DNA of 64,000 nucleotides from Moritella sp. 24 (GTDB lineage Bacteria > Pseudomonadota > Gammaproteobacteria > Enterobacterales > Moritellaceae). Of this stretch, positions 9,412 to 18,180 are shown piece by piece (the stretch's first letter is position 1; the number at the start of each line of letters is the position of its first letter). Location of the stretch: positions 2,179,505 to 2,243,504 of the forward strand of contig NZ_CP056123.1 of assembly GCF_018219155.1 (NCBI RefSeq), in the 5' to 3' direction. Under the pieces are notes generated by a model, which saw only the letters and a list, made by a program, of their open reading frames with translations, was not told the origin of the DNA and made no database searches. Both the position numbers and the translations under genes were made by a program.

Positions 9412-11319
9412 GTGGCTGTTATCACGTTACAAAATGCTTGTCTTGCCTTTGGCGACCTGCCGTTATTAAATCATGCTGATGCTGTATTTGAACGCAAAGA
9501 ACGCGTATGTCTTGTTGGTCGTAATGGTGCTGGTAAATCGACAATGATGAAAGTTATTGGCGGTGAAATTCAATTAGACGATGGTGTCCTTAGAATTGAA
9601 CAAGATGCAGTTGTTTCTCGTTTAGAGCAAGATCCACCAAAAGTAAGTGGCGTAACAATCTTTGATTTTGTTGCGGGTGGTCTAGCTGACATCGGTCAAG
9701 TATTAAAAGATTATCACCATCAAGCAATTTTAGTTGGTGAAGATTACAGTGAAAAAGCATTAAATAAATTGATGCGTCTTCAAGAAGAACTTGATAACCG
9801 TAATGGTTGGGAGTTTGAGCAAAACATTGAGCAAGTACTTACTCGTCTAGACCTTGAAGCTGATATGTTACTTGATGATTTATCAGGTGGTTGGTTACGT
9901 CGTGCGGCATTGGCACGTGCACTAGCAAGTAAACCAGATATTTTATTACTTGATGAGCCAACGAACCACTTGGATATCGAATCTATTCTTTGGTTAGAAG
10001 AGTTCTTAAAAGATTTCGCCGGTACTATCATTTTCGTAAGCCATGATAGAAGTTTCATTCGTTCTATGGCTACACGTATCATTGATATTGACCGTGGTAA
10101 CTTAATGTCTTTCCCTGGTAACTATGATGAGTATTTAGTTGGTAAAGAAGAAGCATTACGTGTAGAAGACGAACAGAATGCATTATTCGATAAGCGCCTA
10201 GCGCAAGAAGAAGTATGGATCCGTCAAGGTGTTAAAGCACGTCGTACACGTAATGAAGGCCGTGTAAAAGCACTTAAAGAAATGCGTAACGAACGTAGCG
10301 AACGTCTAACTGTTCAAGGTAAGGCGAAGATCTCTGTTGATGAGACTTCACGTTCAGGTAAACGTATTTTTGAAGGCGAAGACGTATTCTATGGTTATGA
10401 AAACAAGCAAATTGTTAAAGACTTTACCTTTAACATTATGCGTGGTGATAAAATTGCATTCGTTGGTCCAAACGGTTGTGGTAAGAGTACATTAATCAAG
10501 TTATTACTTGAAGAATTACAACCACAAGCTGGTATTATCAAATGTGGTACTAAGTTAGAAGTGTCTTACTTCGATCAACATCGTACAGAGCTTGATCTTG
10601 AAAAAACAGTAATAGACAATTTAGCTGACGGTAAACAAGAAGTCGTGGTAAATGGTAAACCGCGCCATGCACTTGGTTATTTACAAGACTTCTTATTCCA
10701 CCCACAGCGTGCACGTACACCAGTAAAAGTACTGTCTGGTGGTGAGCGTAACCGTCTATTATTAGCTAAATTATTCCTAAAACCATCTAATCTTTTGATT
10801 ATGGATGAACCAACCAATGATTTAGATATCGAAACATTGGAACTTTTAGAAGAATTACTTGCCAATTATCAGGGTACGTTATTATTAGTAAGCCATGATC
10901 GTAACTTTATTGATAACACAGTAACAAGTTGCTGGATGTTTGATGGTAAAGGTCATATCACTAACTTTGTTGGTGGTTACCATGATGCTAAAAATCAACA
11001 AGCAAATACGCAATCTATGACTGCTAAGCCAAAAGCGAAGCCTGTAGTAGAAGCGCCAGTAAAACAAGCAAAACCAGTTAAGGCCGTTAAAACAAAAAAA
11101 CTGCCTTACAATATCCAAGTTGAACTTGATAAACTGCCTGCAAAAATGGAACAACTTGAAGAACTAGTTGAAACATTGCAAGCTGAAATTAATCAACCTG
11201 AATTCTTTAATAAGCCTGCTGACGAAACGCAAGCGATGCTTGAAAACCTTGCTAGCAAAGAGCAAGAGTTAGAAACTGCATTTGCACGTTGGGAAGAGCT
11301 TGAAGAAATGAAGGGCTAA
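9412..11319 (+). CDS. uup: ABC-F family ATPase Uup
   Basis: Soluble ABC-F protein with no membrane domain. Uup acts on ribosomes and DNA and affects precise excision of transposons. The 635 aa protein has two ATPase cassettes: Walker A GRNGAGKST near residue 37 and GPNGCGKST near 353, signatures LSGGWLRR and LSGGERNR, and Walker B LLLDEPTNHLD and LIMDEPTNDLD. A lysine- and alanine-rich linker near 535 leads to a C-terminal coiled coil, the Uup-specific DNA-binding tail. The start is GTG with AAGGAA upstream. The next gene starts 15 bases after the stop, so the two are probably co-transcribed. Confidence 0.95.
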   Translation: MAVITLQNACLAFGDLPLLNHADAVFERKERVCLVGRNGAGKSTMMKVIGGEIQLDDGVLRIEQDAVVSRLEQDPPKVSGVTIFDFVAGGLADIGQVLKDYHHQAILVGEDYSEKALNKLMRLQEELDNRNGWEFEQNIEQVLTRLDLEADMLLDDLSGGWLRRAALARALASKPDILLLDEPTNHLDIESILWLEEFLKDFAGTIIFVSHDRSFIRSMATRIIDIDRGNLMSFPGNYDEYLVGKEEALRVEDEQNALFDKRLAQEEVWIRQGVKARRTRNEGRVKALKEMRNERSERLTVQGKAKISVDETSRSGKRIFEGEDVFYGYENKQIVKDFTFNIMRGDKIAFVGPNGCGKSTLIKLLLEELQPQAGIIKCGTKLEVSYFDQHRTELDLEKTVIDNLADGKQEVVVNGKPRHALGYLQDFLFHPQRARTPVKVLSGGERNRLLLAKLFLKPSNLLIMDEPTNDLDIETLELLEELLANYQGTLLLVSHDRNFIDNTVTSCWMFDGKGHITNFVGGYHDAKNQQANTQSMTAKPKAKPVVEAPVKQAKPVKAVKTKKLPYNIQVELDKLPAKMEQLEELVETLQAEINQPEFFNKPADETQAMLENLASKEQELETAFARWEELEEMKG

Positions 11320-11334
11320 GGAAATTTAAAAATA

Positions 11335-13110
11335 ATGCAGTTAAAAAAGACTAAGTTAGCAGGGATTATTAGTCTCTTACTGTGTACAACTGCGGTGGCT
11401 TCAACCACCGCTATTGTTGTAGACAGCAGTGGTTCAAATGACTTCGGTCCATATGTTTCAGCCATGGATACGTCAAGTGCAGCGACTAGTACAGCTACGT
11501 ACACTCAAAAATATGCACAACAATTCACATATGATATCGGTGCTCCTTGGACATATAATGAATATTGTGTCAATGACACCGATGTTTGCGAAATGTTCTG
11601 GGATGGCTCGAAGTCTGATGGTAGTGACGGTCTATATATTTGGCGCCGTAACATTTTAAATACGTATGCTGGCTATAACGGCACTTACCAATCAGAGTTT
11701 ACAACTTCAGTTAATACGCTTGATGTATCTCCATCTAGTTTTACTGAATCACGTAAAATAACCGCAATCGATAGCGATTCAGCTCAAATCGGTTATGCAA
11801 CTGATTCAGCAAGTAAAGTAGTGAGAAGAGCTTTTTATAATAATGTTGAATTAAAGCCCTTAGATTTTGATAACAATGGTGGATTCAGTTCTGCTCATGA
11901 TGCTGTAAAAGTCATTGTTAAATCAACGACGACACCTACTTATACATTTGAAAAAAAATTAATTGTTGGTCAAGCTAGTGTCCGATGGGCAAATGCTGAT
12001 GATGAAAGCCGTTTTGCTTATTGCTTTAATTATCCGGCCGATGACGATCGTTATGATTACGATGATCTATATAATTGCCCTGGTTTTGATTTACAAGCAA
12101 GCTATTGGGATGAAACTGGTAGTACTGTGGCTTATCTATCTGATAACTCAGCTACTAAATGGATAAGTGGCGGTGATCAGGCTTTATTCATAGGTAATGC
12201 CTATGCAATTAATACATCAGGCTTTGCTGTAGGTTTTTCTACTCAACAGATTTACTCATCTACAAGTGGTGGTCGCGCACGCGCCACATTGTTTAAGCCG
12301 ACTGTAACGGCTACTGATACAATCAGTTATGCTATGGCTGAGATATCAAAACCAAAGACAGATGCTGGCAGTGATTACAACGACATCATTCGTGATACAG
12401 TTGCTGTTGATATTACGGATAAAGTTTATGTCGCTCCTGTCATCGCTGGCGATAAGGGGACATTTTCTCCTGCTAGTGAAACCGATGCATCACAATCTTT
12501 TATCGTAGTAGGTAATCGCACATATAATCAGCCTCAAAACAGAAGTTATGCGACAGAGTTTTATACATATGATGTAAAAACTGGGGATACACGTTATCCA
12601 TTCCAAGCTAATCCGATTAAAGGTGCTAGCTCTCAAGCTAGTAAAATTAATAATGATGGATTAGTTGTAGGTTGGCGTGATGCTCGTGGTGAAACAACAC
12701 CGACAGCAGATGGTTCACCTCGTTTTCAAAGTGCTTTCATTTATGATTATAAATCTAACAAATCAGCTTACTTAGACGATCTATATTGCCAAGAAGCAAC
12801 TGCAGCTGGTGACGAAATTAAATATCGACTAAGTAATGCGATTAGTATTAGTGATGCCGATTCGAGTGGTGACGTGATTGTTGTAGCGAATGCATTTGAT
12901 TATAAAAATGTTGAAAACTACAAAAATAGAGTTAACTCTAATCCTGTCGTGTTAAAAATGACGATTACAGCTAATGACTTGGCTCATTTACCAAGTACTT
13001 CTCAGTGCCCAATTAAGGCTGATGAAGACTATGAACGAAGTGGCGCTGGGATGGGGTGGTTTATCTTACTACCTTCCATGATGCTTTTTTTCCGTCGATT
13101 TAAGCGTTAA
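11335..13110 (+). CDS. DUF3466 family secreted protein with GlyGly-CTERM-like tail
   Basis: A 591 aa exported protein of unknown function. The N-terminus is a signal peptide (LAGIISLLLCTTAVAS). The body is rich in Asp, Ser, Thr and Tyr, with repeated NDDGLVVGWRD-like and GNAYAINTSGFAVGFS-like segments that suggest beta-propeller-type repeats. The C-terminus reads GAGMGWFILLPSMMLFFRRF: a Gly-rich turn, a hydrophobic stretch and an Arg/Lys end, as in GlyGly-CTERM signals processed by rhombosortase and linked to type II secretion. It follows uup by 15 bases, as in related genomes. Confidence 0.82.
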   Translation: MQLKKTKLAGIISLLLCTTAVASTTAIVVDSSGSNDFGPYVSAMDTSSAATSTATYTQKYAQQFTYDIGAPWTYNEYCVNDTDVCEMFWDGSKSDGSDGLYIWRRNILNTYAGYNGTYQSEFTTSVNTLDVSPSSFTESRKITAIDSDSAQIGYATDSASKVVRRAFYNNVELKPLDFDNNGGFSSAHDAVKVIVKSTTTPTYTFEKKLIVGQASVRWANADDESRFAYCFNYPADDDRYDYDDLYNCPGFDLQASYWDETGSTVAYLSDNSATKWISGGDQALFIGNAYAINTSGFAVGFSTQQIYSSTSGGRARATLFKPTVTATDTISYAMAEISKPKTDAGSDYNDIIRDTVAVDITDKVYVAPVIAGDKGTFSPASETDASQSFIVVGNRTYNQPQNRSYATEFYTYDVKTGDTRYPFQANPIKGASSQASKINNDGLVVGWRDARGETTPTADGSPRFQSAFIYDYKSNKSAYLDDLYCQEATAAGDEIKYRLSNAISISDADSSGDVIVVANAFDYKNVENYKNRVNSNPVVLKMTITANDLAHLPSTSQCPIKADEDYERSGAGMGWFILLPSMMLFFRRFKR

Positions 13111-13129
13111 TTATTCGTTTTATCTCTTT

Positions 13130-13163
13130 AAAGCCACAGTAATTTAATTACTGTGGCTTTTTT
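13130..13163 (+). terminator. Terminator after the uup-DUF3466 operon
   Basis: A perfect 14-bp stem AAAGCCACAGTAAT/ATTACTGTGGCTTT with a TTA loop, followed by further T residues. Confidence 0.92.
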
Positions 13164-13251
13164 ATTTGATTTGTTTTATTTCTTATCCTATTACTTAATA
13201 GAGGCATGGAAAGTCTCAGCTTTAAGTTATATATCTTTTGAGGAATCTAGA

Positions 13252-13428
13252 ATGAAGAGACAGAAAAGAGATCGTTTGGAAAGAGCATATTCGAAAGGTT
13301 ACCAAGCTGGCGCGGCTGGCCGCTCGAATGAAGTTTGTCCATTTCAAAGCGCAGATTCGCGCGGTCAATGGTTAGGTGGTTGGCGTGAGGCACAAGAGAT
13401 CCGAGGAACAGGGCTCTTCATAAAATAG
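13252..13428 (+). CDS. rmf: Ribosome modulation factor
   Basis: RMF dimerises 70S ribosomes into inactive 100S particles in stationary phase. The 58 aa product MKRQKRDRLERAYSKGYQAG... closely follows E. coli RMF, with AGRSNEVCPFQ and QWLGGWREA conserved. The ATG at 13252 is chosen because the family starts with this MKRQKRDR and GAGGAA lies 7 bases upstream. The reading frame is open further upstream to 13153, but that part overlaps the preceding terminator and matches nothing in the family. It sits convergent to fabA, as in E. coli. Confidence 0.96.
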   Translation: MKRQKRDRLERAYSKGYQAGAAGRSNEVCPFQSADSRGQWLGGWREAQEIRGTGLFIK

Positions 13429-13437
13429 CAATGATAT

Positions 13438-13477
13438 AGTAAGAACAACGCCCCTAAAAAGGGGCGTTGTTCTTACT
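13438..13477. terminator. Bidirectional hairpin between rmf and fabA
   Basis: A perfect 17-bp inverted repeat (arms 13438-13454 and 13461-13477, GC core CGCCCC/GGGGCG) around a TAAAAA loop. It lies between two convergent genes. There is no long T tract, so its role as an intrinsic terminator is inferred from position and stability. Confidence 0.75.
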
Positions 13478-13500
13478 ATCTATTTGTTCAGAAGGTTAGC

Positions 13501-14052
13501 TTAAAATACGGTTGTATCTTGGAATAAACCTACTTTAAGATCTTTTGCTGTATAAATCACTTTACCATCAACAAGCATTTGAGCATCTGCGATACCCATT
13601 ACTAAGCGGCGTAGTACAACACGTTTCATAACGATTTTATATGTTACTTTTTTCGATGTTGGTAATACTTGACCTGTAAACTTAACTTCGCCTACACCCA
13701 AAGCTCTACCTTTACCTTTAGCGCCGCTCCAGCCTAGGAAGAAACCAACGAGTTGCCACATAGCATCAAGACCTAAACAGCCTGGCATAACTGGATCACT
13801 GTCAAAGTGACAGTCGAAAAACCATAAATCAGGTGTGATATCAAGTTCTGCAATGATTTCGCCTTTACCGAACTCACCACTGGTGTCATCAATGTGTAGA
13901 ATACGATCCATCATCAACATGTTGTCTTTTGGAAGGCGGATATCCGACTCAAACAATTTGCCATTACCACATTTAACTAAATCTTCTTTATCGAAGCTAT
14001 TACGTTCTGTTGCTGACATTGCTACCACTTCAACCTCTAACTCATTCATCAT
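13501..14052 (-). CDS. fabA: 3-hydroxydecanoyl-[ACP] dehydratase/isomerase FabA
   Basis: Cytoplasmic enzyme that dehydrates 3-hydroxydecanoyl-ACP and isomerises the product to cis-3-decenoyl-ACP, the branch point to unsaturated fatty acids. Catalytic His lies in [20 protein letters not shown] (residues about 76-95), with the partner Asp in GLDAMWQL. The C-terminus [16 protein letters not shown] matches the family. The protein is 183 aa against 172 in E. coli. ATG codons at 14052 and 14049 follow AAGGAT, while the internal Met at 14019 would give the 172 aa length but has no good ribosome binding site. A FabR-type operator lies upstream. Confidence 0.96.
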   Translation of the reverse strand: MMNELEVEVVAMSATERNSFDKEDLVKCGNGKLFESDIRLPKDNMLMMDRILHIDDTSGEFGKGEIIAELDITPDLWFFDCHFDSDPVMPGCLGLDAMWQLVGFFLGWSGAKGKGRALGVGEVKFTGQVLPTSKKVTYKIVMKRVVLRRLVMGIADAQMLVDGKVIYTAKDLKVGLFQDTTVF

Positions 14053-14083
14053 AATAATATCCTTGTTATCTTGAAGCCATGTT

Positions 14084-14101
14084 AGCGTACATCTGTACGC
14101 C
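14084..14101 (-). promoter_or_regulatory. FabR-type operator upstream of fabA
   Basis: AGCGTACATCTGTACGC is a near-perfect palindrome that fits the E. coli FabR recognition pattern (AGCGTACA..TGT.CGCT) as I recall it. It lies about 35-50 bases upstream of the fabA start, where an unsaturated-fatty-acid repressor would act. A second partial copy, AGCGTACAATTGTT at 14146-14159, lies in the end of the neighbouring protease gene. Confidence 0.7.
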
Positions 14102-14122
14102 TAACAAGTCCAATCAGTTGTT

Positions 14123-16084
14123 TCATCCCTGTTTATATGTAATTCTAGCGTACAATTGTTTAAGTTTGTTTACAAAGACAGAATCATTACCTTCTAATTC
14201 ATCGTCCTCTTCTGCGAGCAGTCTGATAATATTGTATAGACTGTTTTCTTCATCAAGTGAACCGGCTTTAATATCCATCAATAGCTCAATTGCTTCATCA
14301 ATATGCGTGATAGGGTAGATAGCAAGTTGATCATTGTTTACAGCATCGATAAGTTTATCACTTAAATTAAGGTTAACCATATTTGCAGCTGGAATTAAAA
14401 CCCCAATGTTGGTTTGCCCGTTCAATTCACAAATCCGCTGGAAACCTTCAAGTTTCTCATTGATGCCGCCAACAGCAAGAACATTACCAAACTGATCTAT
14501 CGCGCCTGTAACAGCGAGGTTTTGTGCAATGGGTTTTTGTGCAAGAACTGACAGTAATGCACATGTTCCGGCTAACGCTGCACTGTCACCATCAATTTCG
14601 CCATAAGACTGTTCAAATACTAAGTTTGCGCTAATCGGTAGCGGTAGTGGTTTTGCAAAGGTGTGAGTGAAGAACCCTTGAATAATCATCATCGATTTTG
14701 CATGAATATTACCCGCTAACTCCGCTTTGCGCTCTACATCCGATATATCACCATCACCATTTAGATGACCGGTCGCTGTAATTCGAATTGGTTCACCAAA
14801 ACTCTCTGGATGACCATCCATTTCCAGTACTGATAATCCATTAATTTGACCAATTTTTTCGCCATCGGTTTCTAATATGATCTGCTTTTCTACAATACCT
14901 TCATTACTAAGGCGTATATAGCCATTCAAGGCTTCGTGCTGCAGAGATAAAACAGTGTTCAATGTCTCTTGGTCTATAGACTCTAAATTATTATTTGATG
15001 CTACTTGGTGGCAATAGCTTAATAGCGTTGTTAATTTAGTTTCATTTAGACTCAGGTAATTATTGTGTTCACACCAACGGCTACTCAGTTGCAGTAGACG
15101 CGTTAAGCCACAAGCCGATAGAGGCAGTAAACTCGATTCAGACAGTAATAACTTAATGTAACCGATATAGTTTGTGATAGCTTGTTCTGTGATATTGAAT
15201 TCTGAAGGGAAATCAATAAAAGAGTTCGTCATACTCGAAAACTCTCTATCACCATCTGCTAGTTGGCTAATCGCGAGGCGGTCGCCAAGTAAAACAACTT
15301 TTATATCAATAGGTGCTACGTCTGGTTTTAATTCTGTTTGAACTGTTTGGTTACTTGAACGCCATGCTAATGAACCTTGTTTGATAACCGCTTTTAATTG
15401 GTACCATAACTCGGGATTGTTAATTAACTCATCAATCTTGATAAGGATGTAACCGCCATGCGCTTGATGTATAAGGCCGGGGATGAGCTGCGCGACATTA
15501 CTGCTATAGCTGCCATTCTTATAAAGCGTATCTAAGTTACCAAAGAGCACTGTTTGACTTAAATTAGTCGCATCTATGATATTTGTTTCAGCAGTTTTAC
15601 TGTCACACAATATCTTGAATGATTGATCTACGTTAAATTCATTCAGGTTCAATAATAAAGGAACAAGGTTAGAATATGGCTGTATCGTGCATGAATTTAG
15701 CGCGTCTTTTGAAAATTCACCCGTTGTAATAATTTGTTCAATCAGCTGTTTAAATAACGGAGCTTTATCACGCCATATCTCAAACGCATGTGCAGACCCA
15801 ACTTTTGTGACATCTTCAACATAGCAAATAGATTTTGCTCGTTTACTTGGCAGTGTCGATAGCATATCGCTGAATGATTTTGTATGTTCAAAACCTTCAA
15901 AATCGGTAGCGACGAGTAACTTAGCACTTGAGGTCTGGTGGAATAATGCGAAAAGCTTATTATTTTGCGGGCATAACTGGTCTCGCTGTACTGTGTCAAA
16001 CTCGTGGAGTTTACAGCGTGAACCCATATCAAAGACAGGAACTAATTTATTAGCAACAATTTTCTCAATTAACAAGGCTATCAC
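14123..16084 (-). CDS. Lon-family (YcbZ-like) protease
   Basis: A 653 aa Lon-family protein, homologous to E. coli YcbZ, which also lies beside fabA. The C-terminal Lon proteolytic domain is intact: the catalytic Ser is in GEIDGDSAALAGTCALLS near residue 500 and the catalytic Lys in GGINEKLEGF near 543. The N-terminal two thirds correspond to the AAA-like region but show no recognisable Walker A GxxxxGKT, so ATP dependence is doubtful. GGYILIKIDELINN near 217 occupies the Walker B position in degenerate form. The cellular substrate is unknown. It probably has its own promoter and reads toward fabA. Confidence 0.85.
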   Translation of the reverse strand: MIALLIEKIVANKLVPVFDMGSRCKLHEFDTVQRDQLCPQNNKLFALFHQTSSAKLLVATDFEGFEHTKSFSDMLSTLPSKRAKSICYVEDVTKVGSAHAFEIWRDKAPLFKQLIEQIITTGEFSKDALNSCTIQPYSNLVPLLLNLNEFNVDQSFKILCDSKTAETNIIDATNLSQTVLFGNLDTLYKNGSYSSNVAQLIPGLIHQAHGGYILIKIDELINNPELWYQLKAVIKQGSLAWRSSNQTVQTELKPDVAPIDIKVVLLGDRLAISQLADGDREFSSMTNSFIDFPSEFNITEQAITNYIGYIKLLLSESSLLPLSACGLTRLLQLSSRWCEHNNYLSLNETKLTTLLSYCHQVASNNNLESIDQETLNTVLSLQHEALNGYIRLSNEGIVEKQIILETDGEKIGQINGLSVLEMDGHPESFGEPIRITATGHLNGDGDISDVERKAELAGNIHAKSMMIIQGFFTHTFAKPLPLPISANLVFEQSYGEIDGDSAALAGTCALLSVLAQKPIAQNLAVTGAIDQFGNVLAVGGINEKLEGFQRICELNGQTNIGVLIPAANMVNLNLSDKLIDAVNNDQLAIYPITHIDEAIELLMDIKAGSLDEENSLYNIIRLLAEEDDELEGNDSVFVNKLKQLYARITYKQG

Positions 16085-16257
16085 TCATTGTAAGGTGGAT
16101 AGTTAAATTATATGAGATTGTCTTATAAACAGATAGGTTTATTCACTGGTTGAAGAAAATAGACTAGATTTAAGCAGAATTAGTAACCAGATATGATGGT
16201 GTTAACAGAAAATATCGGAATCTGTTTATAATTATTTATACTTTATTGATGAACGAG

Positions 16258-16297
16258 CATTAACCCTTAATCGTGATCTGAGTGTTAAGGGTTAATG
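16258..16297. repeat. Inverted repeat between DUF2058 and the Lon-like gene
   Basis: CATTAACCCTTAA and TTAAGGGTTAATG form a 13-bp stem with a 14-base loop, just past the 3' end of the minus-strand DUF2058 gene. It may stop or stabilise that transcript, but no T run follows on either strand. Confidence 0.5.
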
Positions 16298-16322
16298 AGA
16301 TATAAGACCTATTTTCTGGTGC

Positions 16323-16862
16323 TTACCACATTAGGTCATCAGGAATTTGGAAATCAGCGTACGGGTCATCTTCTTCTATTTCTGTTGCTGTATTCTCGTT
16401 AAGCACAAGAACATAAGCTTCATCAACGGCTTTGATTTTTTCAATTGCGATACTCGGCATAATATAAGGTTTACCCTCAAGCACGCATAGACCGATTTGA
16501 CCCTTTGTTAGGGCATTGTAAGTGATTTTGTCAACAGACAATGTTTTAACTTTGTTATCAAGTACATAGTTAAATGCTGTTTCGCCCGCAACATCAGTAA
16601 TATGAAGTTGCTGTATCATCTGTTTAACTTTACCGTGTTCAGATTTAAGCTCGATCTGTTCTTGAATCACACGATTACGCTCTGCATCTAATTTAGCTTG
16701 TTCGTTTTTTTGAACTTTAATTTCATCTTGTAAGCTAGTATCTGCATTTTGCTGATTTTTACGCACAGCTTTATTGGTTTTATTTTTTTCTTTTCGAATT
16801 TTTTTCGCTTTTTTTTCATCGGCTAAACCGGCCTTTAAAAGCTGCTCTTGTAATGAAGCCAT
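16323..16862 (-). CDS. DUF2058 family protein (YaiL-like)
   Basis: A 179 aa protein of the YaiL/DUF2058 family, annotated elsewhere as a polynucleotide-associated protein; its function is not established. It begins MASLQEQLLKAGLADEKKAKK, then has a highly charged Lys/Glu/Gln-rich coiled-coil stretch (residues 15-80), and a compact C-terminal part with ITDVAGETAFNYV and an acidic tail ending PYADFQIPDDLMW, as in the family. The ATG is at 16862. It lies alone between two other minus-strand genes with sizable gaps. Confidence 0.85.
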   Translation of the reverse strand: MASLQEQLLKAGLADEKKAKKIRKEKNKTNKAVRKNQQNADTSLQDEIKVQKNEQAKLDAERNRVIQEQIELKSEHGKVKQMIQQLHITDVAGETAFNYVLDNKVKTLSVDKITYNALTKGQIGLCVLEGKPYIMPSIAIEKIKAVDEAYVLVLNENTATEIEEDDPYADFQIPDDLMW

Positions 16863-16967
16863 GTTTTTGAATTCCTATAGTTTTCGTTTATGGGCGGATC
16901 ATAGCAGTGTTAAGTTTAATTCGCTAGATCCAAACGAGGATGGTTATTAACTGTTATTTTAACGATC

Positions 16968-16992
16968 AAAAAAGGCGGTGATTAGCCGCCTT
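16968..16992 (-). terminator. Terminator of the Tim44-like gene
   Basis: Read on the minus strand, AAGGCGG pairs with CCGCCTT across a 7-base loop and is followed by a run of six T. It lies 30 bases after the stop of the Tim44-like gene. Confidence 0.88.
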
Positions 16993-17022
16993 GATAAGAT
17001 TAAACTTTAAGAGTCAGTGTGA

Positions 17023-17874
17023 TTACTGCTCGATACCTGTAATTAACCATGGTGCATTTGGTTGTGTTAAATCACGTTCTAAATGCCACACTTCGTTAAT
17101 GTCAGCTTCAACATCTTCATGGCTGTCACGGTAACGGCCATTAAACTTAACGCTAACTTGTGATAGTGATGCAGTTGACTCTGCACGTACTAGTTCTGCG
17201 TCAAGGAACATTACTTCTGTATGCTGTTCACCTTCAAGCTCTTTACGTTGTACGCGTAACTCGTTGTATAACTCAATAGATACATAATCTTGAACAGTAT
17301 CTAAATCGTTTTCATTCCAAGCTTTCTGTAACGTTTTATAGTGGCTACGGGCACCCGTTAAGAAATTTGTTAAATCAAAATCAGCAGGTAGGTTGAATGG
17401 TACGTCATTACCAGTACTTGCAAAGCCGCCTTGACTTGCAGGGCTGAACGTTGCGTCTTGCTGTGCTTCTTCTCTAAATGCTGGACCTGAAGCTGGCTGA
17501 GGAGAACCTTGCCCTTGCTGTGAAGCCGCTTTTGAACGCATCATTCCTTTGAATAAACGGAATAGTAAGAATGCAACACCAGCCATGATGATCATATCCA
17601 TGAACTGGAAGCCTTCAAAAGCACCACCGCCAAACATTGATGCAAGTAAGCCACCAACAAGTAAGCCACCTAACATTCCGCCTAACATGCCTTTTTTACT
17701 CATGCCTTGTTTTGCTGGTGTAGCTGGTGTTGAAGCTGCAGGTGTTTGTTTTTGTGGTGCGGTTTTATAACTCTTACCGAAAGATTTACTTCCACCGAAT
17801 TTTTTAGCGTGAACTTCTGGTGCCGCTAATGAGAAAGCGAATACCATCATTAGAACAGTTAAAATATTTTTCAT
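17023..17874 (-). CDS. Tim44-like domain membrane protein
   Basis: A 283 aa inner-membrane protein. It has a cleavable signal peptide (LMMVFAFSLAAPEVHAKK), a low-complexity linker rich in Pro, Ala and Thr (residues 30-55), a Gly/Met-rich membrane stretch (GMLGGMLGGLLVGGLLASMF) and a second hydrophobic segment (MDMIIMAGVAFLLFRLFKG), then a C-terminal Tim44-like domain (about 165-283) ending WHLERDLTQPNAPWLITGIEQ. Such bacterial Tim44-like proteins are thought to bind membranes, but their role is not known. A good terminator follows and a 306-base gap precedes it, so it is a single-gene unit. Confidence 0.88.
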   Translation of the reverse strand: MKNILTVLMMVFAFSLAAPEVHAKKFGGSKSFGKSYKTAPQKQTPAASTPATPAKQGMSKKGMLGGMLGGLLVGGLLASMFGGGAFEGFQFMDMIIMAGVAFLLFRLFKGMMRSKAASQQGQGSPQPASGPAFREEAQQDATFSPASQGGFASTGNDVPFNLPADFDLTNFLTGARSHYKTLQKAWNENDLDTVQDYVSIELYNELRVQRKELEGEQHTEVMFLDAELVRAESTASLSQVSVKFNGRYRDSHEDVEADINEVWHLERDLTQPNAPWLITGIEQ

Positions 17875-18180
17875 TATATCCCTTCAATTAATACAAATGT
17901 CGTACACGTGTTTACGTAATCAGCATCATAGCAATGGTGTCGTTGACGTCAATTGCCTTTGGTTACTATTTACACTAGTTGACATAAAATGTCCGTTTAA
18001 CTGTTTTATTTATTTAATAAAGTGATCTCTGCCTAACTTATTCATTAATGTTCAGCTGAAATCAACGATAGTTTATCGGATAAACTTATATTCTTATGTA
18101 TGTTAGGACTATACTTATCTGTAGTGAGTAAGGACAACTCATCGCCATTAGTATGACTACGAATTTAAGGGGAATAAATT
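17875..18180. other. Intergenic region between divergent genes (306 bases)
   Basis: Holds the promoters of the Tim44-like gene (minus) and of the protease (plus). TTGACA at 17979-17984 within TGACATAAAATGTC is a possible -35 element or small palindrome. No ORF with a ribosome binding site was seen. Confidence 0.5.

Noticed and set aside
13153-13251. N-terminal extension of rmf in the same frame
   Set aside because: It overlaps the terminator of the previous operon, has no ribosome binding site and matches nothing in RMF; the ATG at 13252 has both.
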